Below are positions 1-4,962 of a stretch of DNA of 12,436 nt, in pieces (positions within the stretch are counted from its first letter, which is position 1; each line of letters opens with the position of its first letter). A model generated the notes under the pieces. That model worked only from the letters and a program-made list of their open reading frames with translations, did no database searches and was not told the DNA's origin. Location: positions 1 to 12,436 of the forward strand of contig JAFGDF010000152.1 in assembly GCA_016932235.1 (NCBI GenBank), read 5' to 3'. Made by a program: the position numbers and the translations under genes. The stretch comes from Deltaproteobacteria bacterium (GTDB lineage: Bacteria; Desulfobacterota; DSM-4660; Desulfatiglandales; HGW-15).

Positions 1-121
1 CCGTGATGTAGATCATCAAACCTGCCGTTGAACCGGCGAGGAGGCCTACCACATTAGCGGATACGTGCTGGAAAATGTACCGCGCCACCACGTATCCTAT
101 TAAAATGGGGATAGCTGTCAT
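1..121 (-). CDS. 5' part of a small hydrophobic (possibly AtpZ/AtpI-like) protein, cut by the window edge
   Basis: Reading leftwards from an ATG at 119-121, this is the only one of the three minus frames that stays open to the window edge (40 codons). The product is strongly hydrophobic, beginning MTAIPILIGYVVARYIF and continuing VVGLLAGSTAGLMIYIT. That would be two membrane segments with small-residue (GxxxG-like) packing. The pattern resembles the F0F1-ATPase accessory family AtpZ/AtpI, but this is resemblance only. The frame is closed 10 codons upstream by TAA, so 121 is the only ATG start. No clear Shine-Dalgarno site precedes it. A TTGACA hexamer lies upstream (minus, 234-239) without a well-spaced -10. 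The fragment could also belong to another small membrane protein or be a chance open frame. Confidence 0.3.
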   Translation of the reverse strand, partial: MTAIPILIGYVVARYIFQHVSANVVGLLAGSTAGLMIYIT

Positions 122-264
122 GGCCGAAAGCAGAAAGGCTCGTAATCTTTAATAACTATCCAGGCTAAAGGATCCATAAGGCATGTCTCCCATATAGAAA
201 TATGTTAATTCGCTTATTTATAATTCTATGTTGTGTCAAGGGTAATAAAATATGGAACATCTCC

Positions 265-385
265 AATTCAGTACGAAAATAAATGCTAACAATGTCGGCA
301 TATAATGCAACATTATCGCTAAAGACCGCGGCCCTGAGACCACATGGCGCTATTTTCATGCATCGCGGCGTCCCTGGGGCCATGA
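265..385 (-). repeat. Intergenic repeat, left copy (inverted relative to the right-end copies)
   Basis: Read on the minus strand from TCATGG (385) to the TTTTCGTACTGAATT end, this roughly 121-nt stretch matches the units at 12201 and 12324 almost base for base. Shared blocks include ATGAAAATAGCGCCAT, GGTCTCAGGGCC, GGTCTTTAG and CCGACATTGTTA. The reading frame differs between copies: the left copy is one base shorter in the first 40 nt, and the first right copy hits a stop after about 21 codons. The unit is therefore non-coding, although this copy carries a spurious 72-codon ORF. The sequence before the unit (ATTTCCGTGTTAAA on minus) resembles the end of another unit, suggesting a decayed tandem neighbour. 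Confidence 0.85.
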
Positions 386-446
386 ATTTTTAACACGGAA
401 ATAATTTTTAATATATATCTGCATGAAGATCAGCGTGATCTTTAGC

Positions 447-480
447 CACCAGGCTAAATATAAGCCTGGTGTATATTTTT
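447..480 (+). terminator. Stem-loop with U-tract, terminator-like on the plus strand
   Basis: CACCAGGCT (447-455) pairs perfectly with AGCCTGGTG (463-471) across a 7-nt AAATATA loop. It is followed on the plus strand by TATATTTTT. On the minus strand no U-run follows the stem, so it does not look like the aroF terminator. It would stop plus-strand transcription leaving the repeat at 265-385, or shield the aroF 3' end from antisense transcription. A second small hairpin, AAGATCA-GCG-TGATCTT, sits just left of it at about 425-441. Confidence 0.6.
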
Positions 481-520
481 GGCGGATTTCTTCAACTGAA
501 TTGGAGAAGAACCAATATAT

Positions 521-1543
521 TTATACTCCGTTATTCCCAAGATGAAGGTTTTCATGGATCAGCCGGACCTCTCTGCACAGCTTTGAAAACTGTTCGGGAT
601 AAAGAGACTGGGCGCCGTCACTCAGGGCCTTTTCAGGCTCATGATGCACTTCCACCATTATACCATGGGCCTCAACAGCTATGGAAGCCCGGCTCAACGG
701 GATCACCTGATCCCTTTTACCGGACGCGTGGCTTGGATCAAGTATGATCGGGAGATGACTCTCTTTTTTGATGTAGGGCACCGCGGAAAGGTCGAGTGTG
801 TTGCGACTGTGATTTACAAAAGTTCGTACACCTCTTTCACACAGTATGACCTGCGTATTCCCTCCGGCCAGGATATATTCGGCTGCCATGAGCCATTCAT
901 CAATAGTCGCTGCCATGCCTCTCTTGAGTAAAATAGGCTTGGAGGATTTACCCGCCCGTCGAAGGAGGCTGAAGTTTTGCATGTTTCTTGTTCCAATCTG
1001 AATTATGTCCGCATATTCCTCAACAAGGCTGAAATTTTCGAGATCAAGAACTTCCGTAACAACAGGCATTCCCGTTACGGCCCTAACTTTTGCCAGGATC
1101 TTCAATCCCTCTTTTCCAAGACCCTGGAATGAATAGGGGCTTGTTCTCGGTTTAAAGGCCCCACCCCGGAATATATGCGCCCCGGCACGAGAGACCTCTT
1201 CGGCGATTATTAGCGCCTGTGTTTCACTTTCAATGGCGCAGGGGCCCGCAATCAATGTCAGATAACCGTTTCCAATGGAAATATCGCCTACACGAATTAC
1301 AGTGTCCTCATGCTTGAATTCCCGGCCTACAAGCTTGTAAGGGCGGGTGACAGGAATGGCCTCTTTTACTCCCGGCATAACGATGAACAGAGAACCGTCA
1401 ACCGGCCCTTCATTGTTAAGGATTCCAATTGAAACCCTCTCTCCTCCGGGTATGGGGCGCGGTGTGTAACCTTGTTCTTTGATAGCGTTTATGACCGAAT
1501 CGATCTGCCCGGAGGTCGCATTCTTGTTCATGACGATCAGCAT
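521..1543 (-). CDS. aroF: 3-deoxy-7-phosphoheptulonate (DAHP) synthase, type I-beta with N-terminal ferredoxin-like domain
   Basis: The enzyme condenses phosphoenolpyruvate and erythrose 4-phosphate to DAHP, the first committed step of the shikimate pathway in the cytoplasm. The 340 residues give an N-terminal regulatory domain (about 1-70, MLIVMNKNAT onwards) and a TIM-barrel catalytic domain. The barrel shows GPCAIES (101-106), RGGAFKPRTSPYSFQG (126-141), QIGTRNMQNF, KRGMAATIDEW and DPSHASGKRDQV. Likely metal ligands are Cys102, His272, Glu298 and Asp309. Length and domain order match the Thermotoga-type AroF/AroG family, in which the N-terminal domain gives feedback inhibition by an aromatic amino acid. 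The ATG at 1543 follows AAGGGAG by 5 nt. The gene is monocistronic in the window and is preceded by a Trp-codon leader and an intrinsic terminator, so it is probably controlled by Trp-tRNA charging. Confidence 0.97.
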   Translation of the reverse strand: MLIVMNKNATSGQIDSVINAIKEQGYTPRPIPGGERVSIGILNNEGPVDGSLFIVMPGVKEAIPVTRPYKLVGREFKHEDTVIRVGDISIGNGYLTLIAGPCAIESETQALIIAEEVSRAGAHIFRGGAFKPRTSPYSFQGLGKEGLKILAKVRAVTGMPVVTEVLDLENFSLVEEYADIIQIGTRNMQNFSLLRRAGKSSKPILLKRGMAATIDEWLMAAEYILAGGNTQVILCERGVRTFVNHSRNTLDLSAVPYIKKESHLPIILDPSHASGKRDQVIPLSRASIAVEAHGIMVEVHHEPEKALSDGAQSLYPEQFSKLCREVRLIHENLHLGNNGV

Positions 1544-1564
1544 TTTAACTCCCTTGTTTAATCG

Positions 1565-1595
1565 GGAGCCTGCCGGTCTTCAGAACACAGGCTCC
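1565..1595 (-). other. Hairpin between the attenuator and the aroF ribosome binding site
   Basis: On the minus strand GGAGCCTG (1595-1588) pairs perfectly with CAGGCTCC (1572-1565) over a 15-nt loop, just upstream of the aroF Shine-Dalgarno site. There is no U-tract, so it is not a terminator. Its 5' arm GGAGCC is also complementary to GGCTCC in and beside the loop of the upstream terminator (1646-1641). It may stabilise the read-through mRNA 5' end or modulate translation. This role is inferred from pairing only. Confidence 0.45.
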
Positions 1596-1621
1596 TGATA
1601 AGGTTCGGATTTTCATTAAAC

Positions 1622-1654
1622 AAAAAAGGACCGTGGGTTTGGAGCCCACAGTCC
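1622..1654 (-). terminator. Intrinsic terminator (attenuator) in the aroF leader
   Basis: On the minus strand a 10-bp stem forms between GGACTGTGGG (1654-1645) and CCCACGGTCC (1637-1628), with one G-U pair and a CTCCAAA loop. It is immediately followed by six T residues (1627-1622). It lies downstream of the leader peptide stop codon and about 80 nt before the aroF start, as expected for the 3:4 terminator of a ribosome-mediated attenuator. Confidence 0.9.
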
Positions 1655-1718
1655 CCGATTTATTCATAACGATAGTATAAGCCTAAATCAGCAGGACGGT
1701 AAACTCCTCCATCCGTCC
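1648..1718 (-). promoter_or_regulatory. Alternative RNA pairings of the Trp attenuator (segments 1:2 and 2:3)
   Basis: Segment 1, GGACGG (1718-1713), overlaps the end of the Trp-codon run. It pairs perfectly with segment 2, CCGTCC (1699-1694). Segment 2, extended to ACCGTCC, can instead pair with segment 3, GGACTGT (1654-1648), with one internal mismatch, and segment 3 is the 5' arm of the terminator. A ribosome stalled on the Trp codons (1729-1709) would cover segment 1, free segment 2 for 2:3 pairing and so block the terminator. The pairings are visible in the sequence. The switching mechanism is inferred from classical trp-type attenuation. Confidence 0.8.
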
Positions 1719-1765
1719 CACCAGCACCAGTATAATTCGTAAACGTTACTTTTTAAATTCCCCAT
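1688..1765 (-). CDS. Tryptophan-rich leader peptide of the aroF attenuator (25 aa)
   Basis: A 25-codon ORF starts at ATG 1765 and ends at TGA 1690-1688. It contains the run YWCWWDGW, with four Trp codons in seven positions, two of them adjacent. It continues RSLPSC to the stop, which falls just after the segment 1:2 hairpin. An AAAAAAGG ribosome binding site ends 10 nt upstream of the ATG. Such clustered codons for a scarce amino acid, followed by an intrinsic terminator, mark a regulatory peptide whose translation senses charged tRNA-Trp. A competing start at 1770 (MRWGI) overlaps in another frame and stops after five codons. It has better spacing to AAGG but lacks the Trp run. The ORF is too short for most gene callers. 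Confidence 0.9.
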   Translation of the reverse strand: MGNLKSNVYELYWCWWDGWRSLPSC

Positions 1766-1801
1766 CGCATCAAAACCTTTTTTCTGTCTCCTATCATATA
1801 T

Positions 1802-1830
1802 ATTATTACTTTATATGGCTCCTTTGTCAA
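1802..1830 (-). promoter_or_regulatory. Sigma70-type promoter of the aroF leader
   Basis: On the minus strand a consensus TTGACA (1830-1825) is followed after exactly 17 bp by AATAAT (1807-1802). The leader peptide starts about 37 nt below the -10. Transcription would begin near 1795 and cross the attenuator before aroF. Confidence 0.8.
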
Positions 1831-1951
1831 GATATTTTGTGACGCGCGTGCTTGTCCGGCAAAATCCCTGAACCTATCGGCTTCATCTTCATCACCCGGG
1901 AGAGAAAAAAGATGTTACGATCATCATGTTTATAGAATACCGGTTGAAAGC

Positions 1952-2173
1952 CTACCTTAATGGTTTGAACAGGTGATCGAGACCGTTTAGTTTTACTTCA
2001 TACACGGTATTCAACATCATACCGAGTTCTCCAGGCGGAAAACCTTTTTGAGCGAACCAGATGAGATAGGCTTGGGGCAGATCGATCAGCAACCGGCCTT
2101 TGTATTTTCCAAAAGGCATTCGTGTCTTCACTATTTTTTTAAAAATTTCCTGATTGGTTTCTTGATCATACAT
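1952..2173 (-). CDS. DUF3820 family small protein
   Basis: This is a 73-residue protein. Its core, TRMPFGKYKGRLLIDLPQAY followed by LIWFAQKGFPPGELG and MLNTVYEVK, matches the DUF3820 family (annotated in places as a putative quorum-sensing-regulated virulence factor domain). The hallmarks are MPFGKYKG, a DLPxxYLxWF motif and a short helical tail. No enzymatic residues are evident. Family function is not established, and a nucleic-acid-related role is only a suggestion in the literature. The ATG at 2173 has a weak AAAGAG upstream. A perfect TATAAT (minus, 2211-2206) lies upstream without a good -35. The size is typical of single-domain members. The gene is divergent from the DUF2284 gene, and their promoters overlap. 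Confidence 0.85.
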   Translation of the reverse strand: MYDQETNQEIFKKIVKTRMPFGKYKGRLLIDLPQAYLIWFAQKGFPPGELGMMLNTVYEVKLNGLDHLFKPLR

Positions 2174-2183
2174 AACATTTCTC

Positions 2184-2213
2184 TTTACACAAATATTTTC
2201 ATTTCATTATAAT
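2184..2213 (+). promoter_or_regulatory. Plus-strand promoter for the DUF2284 gene, overlapping a divergent minus-strand -10
   Basis: TTTACA (2184-2189) and TATAAT (2208-2213) are separated by 18 bp. The same ATTATAAT core supplies a TATAAT on the minus strand (2211-2206) for the DUF3820 gene. The two genes may compete for polymerase. Confidence 0.6.
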
Positions 2214-2274
2214 CAAATAGATTTTAAGAAAGTATTAATGATTTTGGAACATAAAAAAGCTAATAATAGAAATT

Positions 2275-2808
2275 ATGAATCTGGATATTGATCCTGGAAA
2301 ATACTGTTTTAATGAACAGCAGGAATTCGATGTGGCCCTGATCACAATCGATCAGGGGATCAGAGATCTCTGCGAGGAGAACGCCTGCGGACAGTATGGA
2401 ACCAATTATATGTGCCCTCCTGCGATTAAGGGTATAGAGGAGTGGAAGAAGGATATATATTCATATAGAAAGGGTTTGATGGTAACAAAGGCCTATCCGA
2501 CAAACGGCCCGTTTGATATAAAAACTTGGCTGGAAGCGATGGCGGATTTCCAGAAAAGAATGATCAGATTAAAAAGAGATATTCTTAAAAAGGACTCTGA
2601 ACAGAGACTGCTATTATTAGGCGCGGGGGCGTGCCGGCTCTGTAAGGTATGTGCCTGCATTAAGCATAAGGCCTGTCTGTTTCCCGGGGATGCCTTTCCC
2701 TCACTGGAGGCCTGCGGCATTGATGTTATGGCCTTAAGCAAGAGAGTCGGCGTAAAATATAACAATGGTAAAAATACTGTTACTTACATTGGAGCGGTAT
2801 TGTATTAA
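2275..2808 (+). CDS. DUF2284 predicted metal-binding protein
   Basis: This 177-residue cytoplasmic protein has two cysteine clusters. The first is C33-x4-C38-x8-C47 (CxxNACGQYGTNYMCPP), in which CGxYGxxxxCPP is typical of the family. The second is C120-x2-C123-x2-C126-x-C128-x5-C134 (GACRLCKVCACIKHKAC), followed by C147 in EACGID. The arrangement suggests binding of an iron-sulfur cluster or other metal, and DUF2284 proteins are common in anaerobes and methanogens. The reaction is unknown. The ATG at 2275 has no clear Shine-Dalgarno site. No earlier in-frame start is available, and the next Met lies inside the first cysteine cluster. The gene is probably monocistronic, because the next gene has its own promoter. 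Confidence 0.88.
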   Translation: MNLDIDPGKYCFNEQQEFDVALITIDQGIRDLCEENACGQYGTNYMCPPAIKGIEEWKKDIYSYRKGLMVTKAYPTNGPFDIKTWLEAMADFQKRMIRLKRDILKKDSEQRLLLLGAGACRLCKVCACIKHKACLFPGDAFPSLEACGIDVMALSKRVGVKYNNGKNTVTYIGAVLY

Positions 2809-2815
2809 CTATATT

Positions 2816-2843
2816 TTGACTTTATTAATATTTGGGATATTAT
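2816..2843 (+). promoter_or_regulatory. Promoter upstream of the DUF5661 gene
   Basis: TTGACT (2816-2821) and TATTAT (2838-2843) are spaced 16 bp apart, in an AT-rich 100-bp gap between the DUF2284 stop and the next start. Transcription would begin about 60 nt before the ATG. Confidence 0.6.
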
Positions 2844-2910
2844 CTTTACTACAACTTTAAGGCAGAAGTTTTCCATATCAGATAATGGACAATTGAGAAA
2901 GGAGCGATCC

Positions 2911-3354
2911 ATGAAAATTCCTACTTACGTTACGATAGAAGAGGTTAAGCGGATTTGTCGTGAGCTGAAAATCAGCGACTGGACAAGAAAAGTTGAACCT
3001 GTCGTGGCGCTGAAAGAGGCGAGGCAGATTTTGGAGCAGGTAAATACTAAAGGTTTGAAAATCGACCCGACCGAATTTCGCAAAGGTCTGGAGGTGGAGC
3101 TCGAGCATGGAATGCAGTTCAAGGATGCAAATGTTACCAACAATCATCCAATTCTCACGGGAATGATAGTAATGGCTCATTTGATGGAATCACTGGATTA
3201 TTACAAACTGCTTGAGGTAGCTGAGCTGGAAGGTGATCTTTTGAAGGCGATAGTGAATGGACGTTCAAAGAAGATTAAGATTTACTATGCGAAGCTTGCT
3301 GAAGCAAGGATTGAACTAAGAAAGGCGGAGCTTTCAAGACTGGAAGGGGCTTAA
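2911..3354 (+). CDS. DUF5661 family protein
   Basis: This is a 147-residue, charged, mostly helical protein with no signal peptide or membrane segment. The central region ELEHGMQFKDANVTNNHPI followed by LTGMIVMAHLMESLDYYKLL has the EHG...NVTNxxPxxTGxIxxAHLxExxDYY pattern of DUF5661. The repeated His and acidic residues hint at a metal or ligand site, but no function is established. An N-terminal stretch (TIEEVKRICRELKISDW) precedes it. The ATG at 2911 is preferred over an in-frame TTG at 2893 because AAAGGAG ends 6 nt before it. The stop codon lies inside a perfect palindrome that probably terminates the transcript. C-terminal residues are lysine-, arginine- and glutamate-rich. Confidence 0.8.
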   Translation: MKIPTYVTIEEVKRICRELKISDWTRKVEPVVALKEARQILEQVNTKGLKIDPTEFRKGLEVELEHGMQFKDANVTNNHPILTGMIVMAHLMESLDYYKLLEVAELEGDLLKAIVNGRSKKIKIYYAKLAEARIELRKAELSRLEGA

Positions 3355-3370
3355 GCCCCTTCCGCTTTAT
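3342..3370 (+). terminator. Perfect 22-bp palindrome over the DUF5661 stop codon
   Basis: GGAAGGGGC (3342-3350) pairs with GCCCCTTCC (3355-3363) around a TTAA centre that contains most of the TAA stop (3352-3354). The tail GCTTTAT is a weak U-tract, so termination may be partial, allowing some read-through into the UspA gene 60 nt on. The stem is strong in either direction. Confidence 0.55.
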
Positions 3371-3423
3371 GTCCCTATGAAATTTAAAAAATATGGATAA
3401 AAATGTTTTTGGAGACGGTTATA

Positions 3424-3843
3424 ATGTTTAAAAACATTCTTGTTCCTACGGATCTCACTGAAAAGAGCGAGAAGGCCTTTGATATAGCTGTTTCGATTGC
3501 GTTAAATTACAAAAGCGATATCTCATTGCTTCACGTGATTGAAAGCATAGATGGGGTTGAAGACAGTGAATTCAATGCTTTCTATGATAAACTGACGAAT
3601 CGCGCCTATAAGACATTAGAAAAAATGGCGAGCAGGTATCAGGAGAAAGATATCACGATTAATAAAGATGTAATATTGGGTAAACGGGTTGCGGAGATTA
3701 TCCATTTCGCGAACGAGCGGGAGATAGATCTTATTATCTTGAGCTCCCATAAGATAGAGGATTTTAGCTCCGGTGAGGGATGGGCCACCATCAGTTACAA
3801 GGTTGGTATCCTTGCGACATGTCCTGTGATGATGGTTAAATGA
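3424..3843 (+). CDS. UspA-like universal stress protein
   Basis: This is a 139-residue single-domain Usp fold. It has the N-terminal strand and loop MFKNILVPTDLTEKSEKA (the VPTD acidic residue sits at the nucleotide pocket), SLLHVIE, a helical middle, and a C-terminal IDLIILSSHKIED...ISYKVGILATCPVMMVK. Usp proteins are cytoplasmic dimers tied to stress survival. The ATP-binding signature G-x2-G-x9-G-S/T expected near residues 108-125 is not preserved here (SSHKIEDFSSGEGWATIS), so it may be a non-ATP-binding UspA type. The start at 3424 is chosen over 3403 because GGAG lies 9 nt upstream and MFKNILVPTD is the usual family N-terminus. Confidence 0.92.
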   Translation: MFKNILVPTDLTEKSEKAFDIAVSIALNYKSDISLLHVIESIDGVEDSEFNAFYDKLTNRAYKTLEKMASRYQEKDITINKDVILGKRVAEIIHFANEREIDLIILSSHKIEDFSSGEGWATISYKVGILATCPVMMVK

Positions 3844-3955
3844 ATCATAAGGGGCGCAATTCCATATTGATCCAGTACGCCTGCGGCGGGCCGGAGGTTA
3901 ACCGCCACTTCGGATTTAGAGAAACGGGTTGCTGATATATTCGGGAGATCACAGA

Positions 3956-4390
3956 ATGACAAGCGAAGATAAAGGACATTACTCAAAGAAATTGCCCCCT
4001 GGTTTCAAGGCAGACCGTGACGTTGAGAAGGCCATGAAAAAAGTTATTAAGGAAGGCGCCATATCATGCGCTAAGGCCCACAGCATTGCCAAAAAGTATG
4101 ATATCTCCCCTTCTGAGGTGGGACAGACTATTGATTTCCTTGAAGTAAGTATTTGTAAGTGTCAGATGGGACTCTTCGGATATCCTGAGGGTAAATGTGT
4201 GAAGCCGGCTGAAACGGTTCCGCCTGAATTGGAGGAAGCGATCAGAATATCTTTGAAAAATGATAAAATCTCATGTAAATCAGCATGGGACATTGCTGAA
4301 AGGCTCGGTACAGGAAGGATGAAAGTCAGCGCCGCCTGCGAATCGCTCGGTATAAAAATAGTCTCCTGCCAGCTCGGTGCTTTTAAATAA
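3956..4390 (+). CDS. Unrecognised protein with two tandem helix-turn-helix-like ISC...CQxGxF repeats
   Basis: The 144 residues contain an internal duplication. Residues about 22-76 and 91-144 share the pattern (V/L)E(K/E)A(M/I)...ISCxxAxxIAxxx...V....L.(V/I)xIxxCQ(M/L)GxF. Each repeat looks like a small helical, possibly winged-helix unit with paired cysteines (C38, C67/C69; C107, C138), so redox or metal sensing is conceivable. A spacer with C81 (GYPEGKCVKPAETVPPE) joins them. There is no signal peptide or membrane segment. The ATG at 3956 follows GGGAG by 8 nt. It lies 112 bp after the UspA gene on the same strand and may be cotranscribed. I do not recognise a named family. The DNA-binding suggestion rests on helical pattern alone. 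Confidence 0.75.
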   Translation: MTSEDKGHYSKKLPPGFKADRDVEKAMKKVIKEGAISCAKAHSIAKKYDISPSEVGQTIDFLEVSICKCQMGLFGYPEGKCVKPAETVPPELEEAIRISLKNDKISCKSAWDIAERLGTGRMKVSAACESLGIKIVSCQLGAFK

Positions 4391-4421
4391 GAAAGCCGCT
4401 CTCAAGAAACGGAGGAGCGGC
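4385..4421 (-). terminator. Terminator between convergent genes
   Basis: GCCGCTC (4395-4401) pairs with GAGCGGC (4415-4421) across a 13-nt loop. On the minus strand the stem is followed by TTTCTTATTT, a good U-tract ending the selenoprotein mRNA. On the plus strand the tail is poorer (GTTTTG nearby). Confidence 0.7.
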
Positions 4422-4446
4422 ATGAGTTGAGTTTTGTCAGATATAT

Positions 4447-4758
4447 TTAACAGCTACAGGATCCGCATGAGTTACCTTTTGACATATTTGATGTTATAGA
4501 AAACCCTGATCCCATGGCCGAATCGACAAAATCCACGTTGATTGGCTTTACTCTTTCATAAAGATTTTTTTCCACGATATAATTAATCCCATTGTCTTGA
4601 AAGGTCTCATCCCCGTCCTTGGGCTCATCCAGAGCCATACCCAGAGAGGGCCCCGCTCAGCCGCCCTGGGTGAGGAAGACCCTTATATGGGAATTTTCAT
4701 CCTTATCCTTTAAAAAATCTTTAATCATTTCACTTGCTTTTTCCGTAACGTTAAACAT
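4447..4758 (-). CDS. HesB/IscA-like selenoprotein (in-frame TGA = Sec34)
   Basis: Read from ATG 4758 with TGA at 4659-4657 taken as selenocysteine, the product has 103 residues. It begins MFNVTEKASEMIKDFLK, then HIRVFLTQGG-U-AGPSLGMALDEP, a GINYIVEKNLYERV strand region, VDFVDSAMGSGFSI and a CGSCSC tail (C98, C101, C103). The order matches the HesB/IscA A-type iron-sulfur carrier fold. Sec occupies the position of the conserved first cysteine (GGC-S/A-G), and the tail supplies the other thiols. HesB-like selenoproteins are known from Deltaproteobacteria and methanogens. A strong AAAGGAGG site 5 nt before ATG 4758, and homologous sequence on both sides of the TGA, argue against a pseudogene. 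Conventional calling would start at ATG 4638 and lose 40 residues. Likely role: iron-sulfur cluster or metal handling. Incorporation requires SelA/B/C elsewhere in the genome. Confidence 0.88.
4632..4659 (-). other. Selenocysteine codon with candidate bacterial SECIS hairpin
   Basis: The TGA at 4659-4657 (minus) is followed 3 nt later by GGGCC (4653-4649). This can pair with GGCTC (4636-4632), with one G-U pair, leaving a 12-nt loop CTCTCTGGGTAT. A bacterial SECIS lies directly downstream of the UGA with G/U in its apical loop, and this position fits. An alternative CCC/GGG pairing inside the loop also exists. I could not fold it computationally. Confidence 0.6.
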
Positions 4759-4798
4759 TCCAGCCTCCTTTAAACTCGAGTTATAAATTAGTTTTTAA

Positions 4799-4824
4799 AT
4801 TATACATTAATAAGTTTATGTCAA
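4799..4824 (-). promoter_or_regulatory. Probable promoter of the selenoprotein gene
   Basis: On the minus strand TTGACA (4824-4819) is followed by TATAAT (4804-4799). Both hexamers are consensus, but the spacer is only 14 bp. TAATTT at 16-bp spacing is an alternative -10. The leader to ATG 4758 is short and AT-rich. Confidence 0.5.
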
Positions 4825-4893
4825 ATTATTTTTTATTCTGTATTGATTCTCCCTCGAAGTCCTCAAGTCGAGTTGCGACGGGGAATGCGTTCG

Positions 4894-4945
4894 CTCTGCA
4901 TTTTCAATCAGGGTTCATTTTCACTAATGTCCGGTTCAAATTTGC
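4894..4945 (+). repeat. Decayed direct copy of the rdgB 3' end
   Basis: This stretch shares ordered blocks with 5205-5250, the end of rdgB and just beyond: CTCTGCA-TTTTC, then GGTTCATTTTCA (12 identical bases, 4912-4923 and 5233-5244), then AAxTTGC. Differences are small insertions. It looks like an old tandem duplication split by the inverted-repeat segment. Confidence 0.5.
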
Positions 4946-4962
4946 AATTATTAAGCTCTGCA

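Noticed and set aside
165..383. 72-codon minus-strand ORF over the left repeat
   Set aside because: The equivalent frame in the right-end copies is shifted by one base and hits stops, so the repeat is not coding.
469..931. Plus-strand ORFs 469-747 and 641-931
   Set aside because: They are antisense shadows of aroF, whose minus-strand product is unambiguous.
3844..3955. In-frame continuation of the UspA gene past its stop (two TGA codons, then ...LEKRVADIFGRSQ)
   Set aside because: It looks somewhat protein-like, but no family match is evident, no SECIS-like structure was seen, and it runs into the next gene's ribosome site. Probably chance.
4447..4638. A 63-residue ORF starting at ATG 4638 as the whole gene
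   Set aside because: It lacks a ribosome site and the N-terminal half of the HesB fold. The longer reading through TGA has both.
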